Source: Peptoniphilus_A hominis (GTDB taxonomy: Bacteria > Bacillota > Clostridia > Tissierellales > Peptoniphilaceae). From it: a stretch of 45,020 nucleotides of DNA. The stretch is taken from positions 1 to 45,020 of the forward strand of contig NZ_JBBMFO010000016.1 of the NCBI RefSeq assembly GCF_040096015.1, given 5' to 3'. A model generated the notes under the pieces. That model had not been told where the DNA came from. It was given only the letters and a program-made list of their open reading frames with translations, and searched no databases. Both the position numbers and the translations under genes were made by a program. Positions 6,869-14,952 of this stretch are shown piece by piece (within the stretch, counting starts at the first letter, position 1; each line of letters starts with the position of its first letter).

Positions 6869-8143
6869 TTAGTTTGGAAAGAAGGGGAAGAATATTGGTA
6901 AAAGTATTAAAGCTATTGCTCCACAAATTAGCATAAGTGGCAAGCCCGCCTTAACATAATCGTTAAACTTATATCCCCCAATGTTATAAACCATAGTGTT
7001 TGCTGGCATACCAATAGGCGTTGCATATGCCATTGACCCACCAATTACTGTCGCCATTAAAACTGCTCTTGGGTCTGCTCCAATTGCCTGTGAAATAGAA
7101 AGTGAAATAGGAACCATGAGAGCTGTTGTAGCTGTATTTGACATAAAATTCGTAAGTGTTGCACAAATTATAAAGATTATAATCATAAGTGCTGTTGGCG
7201 ATGGATTGTCTCCAAGCTTTGAAACAATTGTACTTGCTATTAAATCTCCTGTGCCCGTTTCCTTTAAGGCAGTTGCAAGTGCAAGGGAGCCAACAAAAAG
7301 TAAAATAGTATTCATATCAATGGACTTAATTGCATCTTTACTGGAAATTACTCCCATGACAACAAGTGCCAAGGCTCCAATCCAAGCAGAGATGAAAAGT
7401 TTTACTCCAATTTTCTTTTCAAATACCATTGCCAATACTGCCAAAATTAAAACTATAAGTGATGCCCATTGTTTCCACTGAGGCACATCCTCATAGGACT
7501 TCTCTTGGGAATAAATAGAATCAGCATCTTCATTGGCTACATTGTCTGGCAAGAGCTTGTATCCAATTGTGACAAAAAATATTATGCCAACAATCAAAAC
7601 TGGAATACCAATCTTTGCATACTCGAAAAATCCAAACTCAAGTCCAATGGTTTCAAGTCCTGATTGGGCAATCATGTTGCCTGGCGCACCAATCAAACTC
7701 AAATTTCCACCCATGGCTGCTGCAAAAACAAGTGGTAACAAAATTTTTGACTTAGGAAATTTTGTAGACTGAGAAATACCTATTAAAACAGGAATCAATA
7801 CTGCTGCTGTACCAGTATTTGATAAGATTCCAGACATAAGCCCCGTAATAATCATTACCGCCGCTATAAGTTGTCTCTCTGTCTTGGCAAATTTTGTAAC
7901 AAGACCACCAACGCGCTGTGCCATTCCCGTTTCAAAAAAGGCAGCACCAATAATAAACATTGCCATAAATAAGAGCACATTGGAATCAGTGAAGCCTGCA
8001 AAGGCATCCTTTGGCTCCAAAACTTTAGTCACCACCAGACCTACTGCTACAATCATAGCTGTAACCCATAGTGGAATTTTTTCCCATGCAAACATAATTA
8101 TTGCAAAAAGTAAAAATCCAATTGTTATTGTTTGTGTATTCAT
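6869..8143 (-). CDS. SLC13/DASS-type dicarboxylate or anion permease
   Basis: A 424-residue transporter with about 11-12 membrane spans and the two SNT motifs that form the sodium/substrate sites of the divalent-anion symporter family: SNT at 108-110 (ILSNTGTAAVLIPV) and 335-337 (FMSNTATTALMVP). Paired re-entrant hairpins GGNLSLIGAPGN (near 145) and GGSMAYATPIGMPAN (near 367) support this. It may be a sodium-coupled importer or an antiporter. Being first in an operon with an Fe-S dicarboxylate hydro-lyase, its likely cargo is a C4-dicarboxylate. Start: GAGGGGG seven bases before the ATG. The AraC gene 345 bases upstream on the same strand could be its regulator. Confidence 0.88.
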   Translation of the reverse strand: MNTQTITIGFLLFAIIMFAWEKIPLWVTAMIVAVGLVVTKVLEPKDAFAGFTDSNVLLFMAMFIIGAAFFETGMAQRVGGLVTKFAKTERQLIAAVMIITGLMSGILSNTGTAAVLIPVLIGISQSTKFPKSKILLPLVFAAAMGGNLSLIGAPGNMIAQSGLETIGLEFGFFEYAKIGIPVLIVGIIFFVTIGYKLLPDNVANEDADSIYSQEKSYEDVPQWKQWASLIVLILAVLAMVFEKKIGVKLFISAWIGALALVVMGVISSKDAIKSIDMNTILLFVGSLALATALKETGTGDLIASTIVSKLGDNPSPTALMIIIFIICATLTNFMSNTATTALMVPISLSISQAIGADPRAVLMATVIGGSMAYATPIGMPANTMVYNIGGYKFNDYVKAGLPLMLICGAIALILLPIFFPFFPN

Positions 8144-8487
8144 AACTTCCCCCTCATGTACTTTATGATTTCATTATATGGAAGGTCTTTTACTTAATCT
8201 ATCTCATTATTAAGTAAAAGTTTTGTTGTGAAAACAAAAATTTTTATTTTCAAAAGTATTTTTATCTGAATTCAAAAATTTTAAGATTAAAATTTTACAG
8301 ATTAAATTTTCTTGTTTCTCTTAAAATAGAGCTTTCAAAATTTTTTGCCTTTTTTGTCTTAGCTTTTAATCTTAAAATATATCTAGTCAAAGTTTTAATA
8401 TATGAAAACATTTAAGTTTAAATATTTTAAAACTTTAGCTTGCCCTTTCAAAAACTCAAAAAAAACTTCGGACTAGCCGAAGTTAAA
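8144..8487. promoter_or_regulatory. AT-rich spacer with two palindromes upstream of the permease operon
   Basis: No gene is visible in these 344 bases. Two perfect inverted repeats stand out: TTTTGTT/AACAAAA at 8221-8239 with a 5-base spacer, and a 10-base arm pair AAAATTTTAA/TTAAAATTTT at 8275-8296 with a 2-base spacer. They lie 80-155 bases upstream of the permease start and are candidate operator sites for the neighbouring AraC protein or another regulator. The high AT content makes chance palindromes fairly common, so confidence is limited. Confidence 0.35.
8457..8485 (-). terminator. Intrinsic terminator of the AraC gene
   Basis: AACTTCGG (8465-8472) and CCGAAGTT (8478-8485) form a perfect 8-bp stem with a 5-nt loop. 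On the minus strand eight T residues follow (counting those that end the stem). It starts two bases from the stop codon. Confidence 0.9.
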
Positions 8488-9534
8488 TTAAATAATTTTA
8501 CTTATGTTTTTCTCTAAATCTTCAATAATTTTTTTATAAATTTCCCTCTCAATGTCTTTATAGTCTAAGTCCCTTTCACCCTTATCTATCTCTTCATTTT
8601 CATAGACCCAATCCTTCTTTGCCCTCAGCCAATTTAGATTGTCATCACTTAAAAAAACTTTTTTAAACTGTGCATCAATTTCAAGAGTCTCCTTGTCCAA
8701 GCTTTGTCGATATTCAGAAGGAGATCTGCCAAAATTTTCCCTAAAGGCTGCATTAAAACTTCTCACATTGGGAAAGCCATGATCAAGGGCTATTTCTGCT
8801 ATTTTTTTCTCGCTCTGCTTTAAATCCTTAGTGGCACCAGAAAGTCTCTTCCTCAGCAAATATTCTGTAAAAGAAATTCCCAGGGTCTTTGAAAAAATTT
8901 CAGATGTATAGTTTGGATGATAACCAGCAACTTCAGCTACATCCTCTAAACTTATCTTGTCCCTATAATTTTCATCAAGATAGGCAATAATGTTTCTTAC
9001 CACTTCATTTCTATATGAAGTTTTCTTGTCATCACTGTCTTTTTCCTCTTTTAAGGCAAAATTTTCAATAGAATTTAAAAGTATTTTGTCTGTAGCGATA
9101 GACCTCTTGATTTTATTTTCCAGGGACTCCTCCTTAAAGGACTCGACAATTTCCACAAGACTTTTTCTAAGTTCCAAGGCATACTTATTGTTTCTTGTAC
9201 TTCCATCACTTGCCCCCGTCCAATGGTATCTATCTCTATTATTATCAAACCCATCTAAAATTTTTGGATTGAAGTGAAATACCAAGGCTATAGTTTCCTT
9301 ATCTTTTGCAAGAGTTGCGTGACCCTCATTGCTGTCAAAGAAGGCTATATCTCCCTTGGAGAGCTTATAAATTTTTCCATTGACACAAGCCTCCAGCTTG
9401 CCATTAATGACAACTAAGCACTCCACATCTTCGTGCCAATTGTAGTTAAAGGCGCCAACATAATAGGCATAACATTTAATTGGGAATTTTTTATTATTAA
9501 TTTTTCTATAGTATGTAAAGTTTAATTCCTTCAT
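8488..9534 (-). CDS. AraC-family transcriptional regulator with N-terminal cupin
   Basis: This 348-residue protein has an N-terminal cupin sensor (residues about 10-110; HEDVECLVVINGKLEACVNG and the GDIAFFDSNEGH strand are typical). A double helix-turn-helix AraC domain spans about 170-275: ISLEDVAEVAGYHPNYTSEIF, then KKIAEIALDHGFPNVRSFNAAFRENFGRSPSEYR. About 70 charged residues follow, longer than the usual family end. It should bind DNA in response to a small ligand, perhaps a dicarboxylate or sugar. The permease/hydro-lyase operon directly downstream on the same strand is the obvious candidate target, though a terminator separates them. Start: GGTGAGG seven bases upstream. A promoter with extended -10 TGATACAAT lies close by. 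Confidence 0.88.
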   Translation of the reverse strand: MKELNFTYYRKINNKKFPIKCYAYYVGAFNYNWHEDVECLVVINGKLEACVNGKIYKLSKGDIAFFDSNEGHATLAKDKETIALVFHFNPKILDGFDNNRDRYHWTGASDGSTRNNKYALELRKSLVEIVESFKEESLENKIKRSIATDKILLNSIENFALKEEKDSDDKKTSYRNEVVRNIIAYLDENYRDKISLEDVAEVAGYHPNYTSEIFSKTLGISFTEYLLRKRLSGATKDLKQSEKKIAEIALDHGFPNVRSFNAAFRENFGRSPSEYRQSLDKETLEIDAQFKKVFLSDDNLNWLRAKKDWVYENEEIDKGERDLDYKDIEREIYKKIIEDLEKNISKII

Positions 9535-9587
9535 CTTATCAACCTCACCCTAATTGTATCATATAGCTTAATTTATTTAGAATTATA

Positions 9588-9616
9588 AAATAAAAAACCT
9601 GCAAAAAACTTGCAGG
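9588..9616 (-). terminator. Intrinsic terminator left over from the M20 gene
   Basis: CCTGCAA (9598-9604) pairs with TTGCAGG (9610-9616). The minus strand continues with TTTTTTATTTT. It lies directly behind the M20 peptidase remnant and shows that the 3' end of that gene is preserved. Confidence 0.85.
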
Positions 9617-9623
9617 CTTAAAA

Positions 9624-9893
9624 TTATTCTTCCATTAAATATTTTACTGTAACTGCTGCCATTGATTTGGCACATATGACCATGGCATCTTCTCTTATGT
9701 CAAACTTTGGATGATGATGTGGGTAGGGTGCATCTTCTTTTTTTGCTCCCACATAGAAAAAGCAGGATGGTCTTTCCTTGGCGTAGAATGAGAAGTCTTC
9801 TGATAGTGGCTGTGGTCCTCCGTCACTTATTTCTTTTACTTCAGGAATCTTTGCCTCCCTAATGGCATCAACAACAAGATCAGTCATGGCTGG
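9624..9893 (-). pseudogene. C-terminal remnant of an M20-family amidohydrolase/peptidase
   Basis: About 90 codons survive of a gene that is normally about 390 codons long. The conserved C-terminal region is clear: PAMTDLVVDAIREA, then GGPQPLSEDFSFYA (the SEDF metal-site region) and FFYVGAKK, and the final HHHPKFDIREDAM motif with the metal-binding His. The M20 dimerisation domain, the N-terminal metal site and any proper start are missing. The apparent start of the frame (up to 9953) is not peptidase sequence: it is the HNH nuclease remnant read in another frame. The join lies near 9893-9898. The peptidase was therefore cut by a rearrangement with phage-derived DNA. It is unlikely to be active. 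Confidence 0.85.
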
Positions 9894-9897
9894 TCGT

Positions 9898-10215
9898 TGA
9901 GTGGCAGGACTTACATAGACTAATAAGATTATCTTCATCATTAGTTCCACCATGAGAAAGAGGAAGTATGTGATGTACTTCCTCTACCTTCGTCATTCTA
10001 TTTTCTTTTTAACACATTTCACAAAGTGGATGCTCACTGACATATCTTTCTCTTATAAGTCTCCATGCTTTTCCATAACGCTTATGAGTGTTAGGGTCTC
10101 GTTTGAATTTTTCATAGTTTTTATTGTATTCTTTTTCATGTTTCTTACAGAATCGTCCATCAACTAATTCTGGGCAACCTGGATGTGAACATGGTCTCTT
10201 AGGTTTTCTCGGCAC
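9898..10215 (-). pseudogene. Phage-type HNH endonuclease with in-frame stop and lost 3' end
   Basis: Reading from the GTG at 10215, the frame gives an HNH nuclease N-terminus (PRKPKRPCSHPGCPELVDGR, a zinc-knuckle Cys pair, then YGKAWRLIRERYVSEHPLCE) and hits TAA at 10009-10011. The same frame continues without a shift into the catalytic part: KENRMTKVEEVHHILPLSH, then GGTNDEDNLISLCKSCHS, which holds the HH and C-x2-C motifs. So a single nonsense codon interrupts an otherwise intact HNH domain, most simply a TTA or CAA changed to TAA. The frame is then joined to the M20 remnant after CHS and stops at 9880. Such HNH genes normally sit next to phage terminase genes; none remain here. Confidence 0.88.
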
Positions 10216-10465
10216 TTTATCACTCCATAAAGAAAGCCTTGAAGATTAAATCTCCAAAGCTCTCTAATTATTCTTTTGCTATTTTAATCATACTACAACT
10301 ACTTACTCTCATTCTATCAACTTTACTCTCAAGTTATGTTTTTTATGCTTCACCTTTACTCTAAAAAAGATAATATCTATTGGTATATAAATTTCAAATA
10401 CCAATTAACTTTATTATTCATTATAATTTTCGTCTACAATTTAAGCCCGATTTAACATTTAAAAT
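10216..10465. other. AT-rich gap without a recognisable gene
   Basis: Both strands have frequent stops. A 19-base segment at 10233-10251 (beginning AAAGCCTTGAAG) recurs with one difference at 11229-11247, so the small-gene block between them is bracketed by near-identical short direct repeats. GGAGTGATAAA just before 10215 would have served as the ribosome site of the HNH gene. Confidence 0.5.
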
Positions 10466-10873
10466 TTAATTATAGTAATCTAAAACTAAATTACCGCCTA
10501 AAAGAAGAAGCATGTAAACAATTCCAATATTAAATTTTTGCATACCGATAACAATCGGGATACATAAAAAAGAAATATTCATTACATTTAGTAATAATTT
10601 AGTCTTTTTCTTGTCTGATTTAATAAATTTAAACAACTGTAATATTGATAACAATAATAATATTAATGTTATACAAACCACAAGGATAGGGAAAAATACT
10701 CCATATCCAAATACAGTAGGTGACAAAAAGTTAAATTTTCTTAAAATAATATTTCTAGGACCTGTAGAAAAAGTTACCCATATATAATTTTTAAATATAC
10801 AGAGAAGTAGTGTCCATATCAATAAAGTAGTCTGAATAAGATATTTGTTTATTGATTTTTTCTTTATTGACAT
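10466..10873 (-). CDS. Small hypothetical membrane protein
   Basis: A 135-residue protein that I do not recognise. It has a basic N-terminus (SIKKKSINK), then four likely membrane helices (about 11-30, 55-80, 90-108 and 112-130), with a lysine-rich loop (FIKSDKKKTK) between helices 2 and 3. A GGTGG sequence precedes the ATG at short distance. It starts 22 bases after the stop of the decayed peptidase-like gene on the same strand, so the two may once have been co-transcribed. It is very AT-rich and lies within a degraded region, which suggests recent acquisition or decay. Expression is uncertain. Confidence 0.55.
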   Translation of the reverse strand: MSIKKKSINKYLIQTTLLIWTLLLCIFKNYIWVTFSTGPRNIILRKFNFLSPTVFGYGVFFPILVVCITLILLLLSILQLFKFIKSDKKKTKLLLNVMNISFLCIPIVIGMQKFNIGIVYMLLLLGGNLVLDYYN

Positions 10874-10895
10874 CCATCCACCGTCCTATTAATAA

Positions 10896-11246
10896 TTAAT
10901 TTGGATTAAAAAGTGTACATGATCCAATCAATCCACTATCAAGTTTGACATGTTCATATTTACTCCAACCATAATGACAGATAAAATATTCACCACTTAT
11001 GCCATATGCAGTTACTGCGTGAAGTTCTTTTCCTCTAAGTGCTATTTCATTGCTTGCTGGAGAAGGATTAGATGGCAACCAGCCAAAAATTATTGCTGGT
11101 CTATTGTTTGATATTTCAGAAGATACCCCTATTTTCCCTATTCGATAATGTGCCTGCCCAGGAATTGAATATTCTGAACATAAGCTATTTATCGAGTTGC
11201 AAGATGTAACATTAAACTTAACATTACAAAAGCCTTGAAGGTTAAA
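10896..11246 (-). pseudogene. 5'-truncated protein gene, C39-peptidase-like C-terminus
   Basis: The minus-strand frame is open from 11246 to 10896 (116 codons), yet no ATG with a ribosome site begins it. The only starts are weak (TTG at 11078). The translated tail reads coherently: GQAHYRIGKIGVSSEI, NNRPAIIFGWLPSNPSPAS, ELHAVTAYGISGEYFICHYG, and it ends in a natural-looking C-terminus. The buried HAV-x-AYG strand followed by a Y-x-x-xHYGW segment resembles the His half of papain-like C39 peptidases, with the catalytic Cys half missing. That family call is tentative. The 5' part was probably lost at the 11229-11247 repeat, next to purL. Confidence 0.5.
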
Positions 11247-11280
11247 TTAAGGTGACCCTTGTTTTTTATTATTTTACAAA

Positions 11281-14200
11281 TTAGTCTTCCTTAAAAAATT
11301 CTACGCCTGCTGTGAAGATGTCTTCTAATTCTATGTCTGGTATATTTTTAAAAGTTTGGTCTAATACTCTTTCGCTGTGACCCATCTTGCCAAGGATCTT
11401 GCCGTCCTTTGACATCAAGGCTTCTACATTTAACATTGAGCCATTAGGTGCGTCTTCGTAGCAAATTGCCACTTGTTCATTTTCTAGAATTTCATCAAGC
11501 TTTTCTTTACTTGCTATAAATCTTCCTTCTCCATGAGAAATTGGCACCTTGTAAGTTTTTCCAACTTCAAGTTTAGCAAGCCATGGTGAATTATTTGACA
11601 CAACCTTAGTGTCTACAACTCTTGCTATGTGTCTGTTGCAAGTGTTATATGTTAAAGTTGGGTCCTCTTCTTCTAGGTCTTTAATCTCACCGTAAGGTAG
11701 AAGTCCTGTCTTAATTAGGGCTTGGAAGCCGTTACAAATTCCAAGGATTAGTCCGTCATTTTCGCCTAAAAGTTTTTCTATTGCTGCCTTAACTTTTTCA
11801 GACCTAATTACATTGGCTATAAATTTACCTGAACCGCCTGGTTCGTCACCAAGTGAAAATCCGCCAGGTATTGCCAAGATTTGTGCCTTAGAAATTTTTT
11901 CTGCCAATTCTTCTATGGATTCTTTAACTTTTTCATTGTCCTTGTTTTTAAATACTATAACTTCTGCACTTGCGCCTGCTCTTTCAAAGGCTCTTGCTGT
12001 GTCGTATTCTGAGTTTGTGCCAGGGAAGGCTGGTATTATTACCTTAACCTCATCTACTGGCTTCTTGGACTTCGTCCTTCTCTTTGGAGCTTCTTTTTGT
12101 TTAACTTCAGTTAATTTATTTGAGTCCACTGGCTTAAAGATCTTATCCATTGTCTTAAGGTAAGCCGCAGATAATTTTTCTACATCTAAGTCCTTGCCAT
12201 TTACCTTCATCACATAGTCATCTCTAAATTCGCCAATCTTTATTATAAAGTCCCTGTCTTCCTTGTATTCAACTACAAAGGATCCATAAAGAGGTGAGTA
12301 TAAATCTTCTACTTGAAGATCAAAGCCTACATTGTCTATTGCCATTTCAAAAATTTGTGGAAGTGTGCCCTTGTGATTTATGGCTGCTGCAGAAATTATA
12401 TTGCCAGACTTTATTTCATTTTCTATATTTATAAAGTTTTCCTTAGTTTCTTCAAGATTGAGTGTGCCAATGTGCTCTCTATCTGTCCTTATTAGACCAA
12501 TTTTTCCTATGCCCTTAAATTCTGGACTGATAATATTTTCTGCCTCAACTGTATTTACTGCAAAGGAAATAAGTGTTGGTGGCACGCTTATGTCTTCGAA
12601 GGTTCCACTCATGGAGTCCTTGCCCCCAATAGGCGGCGCGTCAAAATATCTTGATGCAGTTAGGGCTCCAAGAAGTGACTTAAGTGGTTTTGACCAAGCA
12701 GTTTTGTTGTCCATTTTTTCGTAAAATTCTTGGAAGGAAAGTCTTATGCCAGATAGGGGTGCCCCTGCTGCTACAAGTTTTGCAATGGATTCGATTACTG
12801 CGTAGTAGCCGCCAAGGTATTGTGACTCAACAGAGAGTTTTGGGTTAAAGCCATAGGACATAAGAGATGCAGTCTTTGACTCTCCATCATCTGTTGGAAT
12901 AAGGGCTGCCATAACTTGGGCTGGGGTGTTTTGCTTTTTGCCGCCAAGAGGTTGCAATACTGTTGCTGCTCCCACTGAGGAGTCAAAGCGTTCAATCATA
13001 TTTTTCTTGGAAGTAATATTTAAGTCAGATAAATATTTTTCTAAGTCTTCTACCCCATCTTTATTAACTAAAAATTCTGGGAAGTCTTCAGAAACAACTT
13101 CAACTTCTTCTCTTCTCTTTGCTCCAGTTTGGTTTACAAAGTCGTAACTCATGTCGCAGATAATTTCATCTTCGTAGTACATCTTAAGTCTATTATCGCC
13201 TGTTACTCTTGCAACTACTGTGCTTTCCAAGTTTTCCTTGTCAGCCAAGTCCATAAAGGTGTCTACATCTTCTTTGGCAACTACAACTGCCATTCTCTCT
13301 TGTGATTCAGAAATTGCAATTTCTCTTGGCTTTAAGCCCATGTATTTTAATGGAACCTTGTCAAGTTTAACTTCAATTGAATCGGCAAGTTCACCTATGG
13401 CAACGGAAACTCCGCCTGCTCCAAAGTCGTTACACTTTTTAATTAACTTTGCTGCCTTTGGATTTCTAAATAATCTTTGAATTTTTCTCTCTTCAGGTGC
13501 ATTTCCCTTTTGCACTTGGGCAGATTCAGTTTGAATAGAAGAAACCTTGTGAGATTTTGATGAGCCAGTTGCTCCACCAATGCCATCTCTGCCAGTTCTG
13601 CCGCCAAGTAAAATTATTACATCGCCTTCTGTAGGCTCAATTCTCTTAACATTTTCAAGAGGACAAGCTGCTATAACTGCACCTGTTTCCATTCTCTTTG
13701 CCACATAGCCTGGGTGGTATAATTCGTCAACAAGACCAGTTGCAACGCCAACTTGGTTGCCGTAAGATGAGTAGCCTATTGCTGCTTCAGTTACAATTTT
13801 CTTTTGTGGAAGTTTTCCCTTTAAAGTTTTTTCAATTGGAGTGAAAGGGTCACCTGCGCCAGTAACTCTCATGGCTTGATATACATAGGACCTGCCAGAA
13901 AGTGGGTCTCTTATGGCACCGCCAAGGCAAGTTGAGGCACCGCCAACAGGTTCAATTTCTGTTGGGTGGTTGTGAGTTTCATTTTTAAACATAAGTAGGT
14001 AGTCACGATCTTCAAGCTTACCATCGACTTCTACCTTAGCCTTAATCTTTACAGAGCAGGCATTTATTTCTGATGAAACTTCTAAATCGTCAAGCTTGCC
14101 ATTTTTTCTAAGTTCCTTGGCGAGAATTGTGCCAAGGCTCATTAGGGTAATTGGCTTTTTGATGTCAAGTTCTCTTCTCATGTCAAGATAAGCATCAAAG

Positions 14201-14952
14201 GCTCTCTTTATTTCCTTGTCAAGTTCAGTTACTACATCAAAGTCAATGTCAAGCTCTGTGTTAAAAGTTGTGTGTCTGCAGTGGTCTGACCAATAAGTGT
14301 CAATTATGGCAACTTCAGTTTCATTTGGGTCGCGATTTTCAGACTTGAAATAATCTTGCAAAACCTTTAAGTCTTCTGGGCTCATGGCAAGAGATTTTTC
14401 ATCCACGAATTTCTTTAAGCCTTCCTCATCTAAGTCATTAAAGCCTTCATAGACAAGATTTTCGTGGTTTTTCTTGGCATCTTCTCTCAAAATAGTTTCT
14501 GCATAAACATCAACTTCTTGTGAGTCAACAGGATTTATCAAAAAGTTTTTAATTTTTTCAAGTTCACCTTCATTTACGCCGCCAATGTCGTAAACTTCTG
14601 TCACCTTTGCCCTAACTTTTTCATCAGTGAAAAGGGCAATAGTTTGAACAAGTCCATCTTCTCTGTTGTCAAATTGTCCAGCTTGGTATTGGATGCCTAT
14701 TGGATTTTCAAAGGATTCTTCCAAGTTTTTGTAGTCTTCATAATAAACATCTTCCACTGGCGCTTCGTAAAAGACAGATGCCATAGTCTTATCAAGAGTT
14801 TCATCTGATACATCTATATCATATCTTCTGTAAGTTTTTAAGTAAGTGGCATCAATGCCAAGAGAAGTTTTTATTTCTTCTCTAAGGGATTTTGACTCAT
14901 GATCGAATTCATCTTTCTTTGCAATATAAATTCTCTTTACATTATTTTTCAT
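11281..14952 (-). CDS. purL: Phosphoribosylformylglycinamidine synthase, single-chain PurL
   Basis: This 1223-residue enzyme fuses the synthetase (PurL) and glutaminase (PurQ) parts. It converts FGAR, ATP and glutamine to FGAM in step 4 of purine synthesis. Visible landmarks are SDHCRHTTF near residue 225 in the linker domain, FKNETHNHPTEIEP in the first ATP-binding half, PPIGGKDSMSG in the second, and a C-terminal class I amidotransferase domain with the nucleophile C1073 (ILGICNGFQ) and the His of ISHGEGRF. The length suits the long single-chain form found in clostridia. The ATG at 14952 is chosen because GGAG lies ten bases upstream; a TTG two codons earlier is too close to it. It overlaps purF by 11 bases, so the two form one operon. 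Confidence 0.96.
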   Translation of the reverse strand: MKNNVKRIYIAKKDEFDHESKSLREEIKTSLGIDATYLKTYRRYDIDVSDETLDKTMASVFYEAPVEDVYYEDYKNLEESFENPIGIQYQAGQFDNREDGLVQTIALFTDEKVRAKVTEVYDIGGVNEGELEKIKNFLINPVDSQEVDVYAETILREDAKKNHENLVYEGFNDLDEEGLKKFVDEKSLAMSPEDLKVLQDYFKSENRDPNETEVAIIDTYWSDHCRHTTFNTELDIDFDVVTELDKEIKRAFDAYLDMRRELDIKKPITLMSLGTILAKELRKNGKLDDLEVSSEINACSVKIKAKVEVDGKLEDRDYLLMFKNETHNHPTEIEPVGGASTCLGGAIRDPLSGRSYVYQAMRVTGAGDPFTPIEKTLKGKLPQKKIVTEAAIGYSSYGNQVGVATGLVDELYHPGYVAKRMETGAVIAACPLENVKRIEPTEGDVIILLGGRTGRDGIGGATGSSKSHKVSSIQTESAQVQKGNAPEERKIQRLFRNPKAAKLIKKCNDFGAGGVSVAIGELADSIEVKLDKVPLKYMGLKPREIAISESQERMAVVVAKEDVDTFMDLADKENLESTVVARVTGDNRLKMYYEDEIICDMSYDFVNQTGAKRREEVEVVSEDFPEFLVNKDGVEDLEKYLSDLNITSKKNMIERFDSSVGAATVLQPLGGKKQNTPAQVMAALIPTDDGESKTASLMSYGFNPKLSVESQYLGGYYAVIESIAKLVAAGAPLSGIRLSFQEFYEKMDNKTAWSKPLKSLLGALTASRYFDAPPIGGKDSMSGTFEDISVPPTLISFAVNTVEAENIISPEFKGIGKIGLIRTDREHIGTLNLEETKENFINIENEIKSGNIISAAAINHKGTLPQIFEMAIDNVGFDLQVEDLYSPLYGSFVVEYKEDRDFIIKIGEFRDDYVMKVNGKDLDVEKLSAAYLKTMDKIFKPVDSNKLTEVKQKEAPKRRTKSKKPVDEVKVIIPAFPGTNSEYDTARAFERAGASAEVIVFKNKDNEKVKESIEELAEKISKAQILAIPGGFSLGDEPGGSGKFIANVIRSEKVKAAIEKLLGENDGLILGICNGFQALIKTGLLPYGEIKDLEEEDPTLTYNTCNRHIARVVDTKVVSNNSPWLAKLEVGKTYKVPISHGEGRFIASKEKLDEILENEQVAICYEDAPNGSMLNVEALMSKDGKILGKMGHSERVLDQTFKNIPDIELEDIFTAGVEFFKED

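Noticed and set aside
6996..8168. Several plus-strand frames of 60-160 codons across the permease gene
   Set aside because: They are reverse-strand shadows of a well-supported gene and lack ribosome sites.
9894..9953. Apparent N-terminus of the M20 frame (MVELMMKIILL...)
   Set aside because: The same bases encode the HNH motif in another frame; the peptidase-like residues begin only near 9893.
9959..9985. Perfect 10-base inverted repeat (AGAGGAAGTA/TACTTCCTCT) that looks like a terminator
   Set aside because: It lies inside the HNH coding frame (encoding VEEVHHILPL) and has no proper T-run, so it is a coding coincidence.
11813..13480. Plus-strand frames opposite purL
   Set aside because: Reverse-strand shadows of a coding region; no ribosome sites, no family features.
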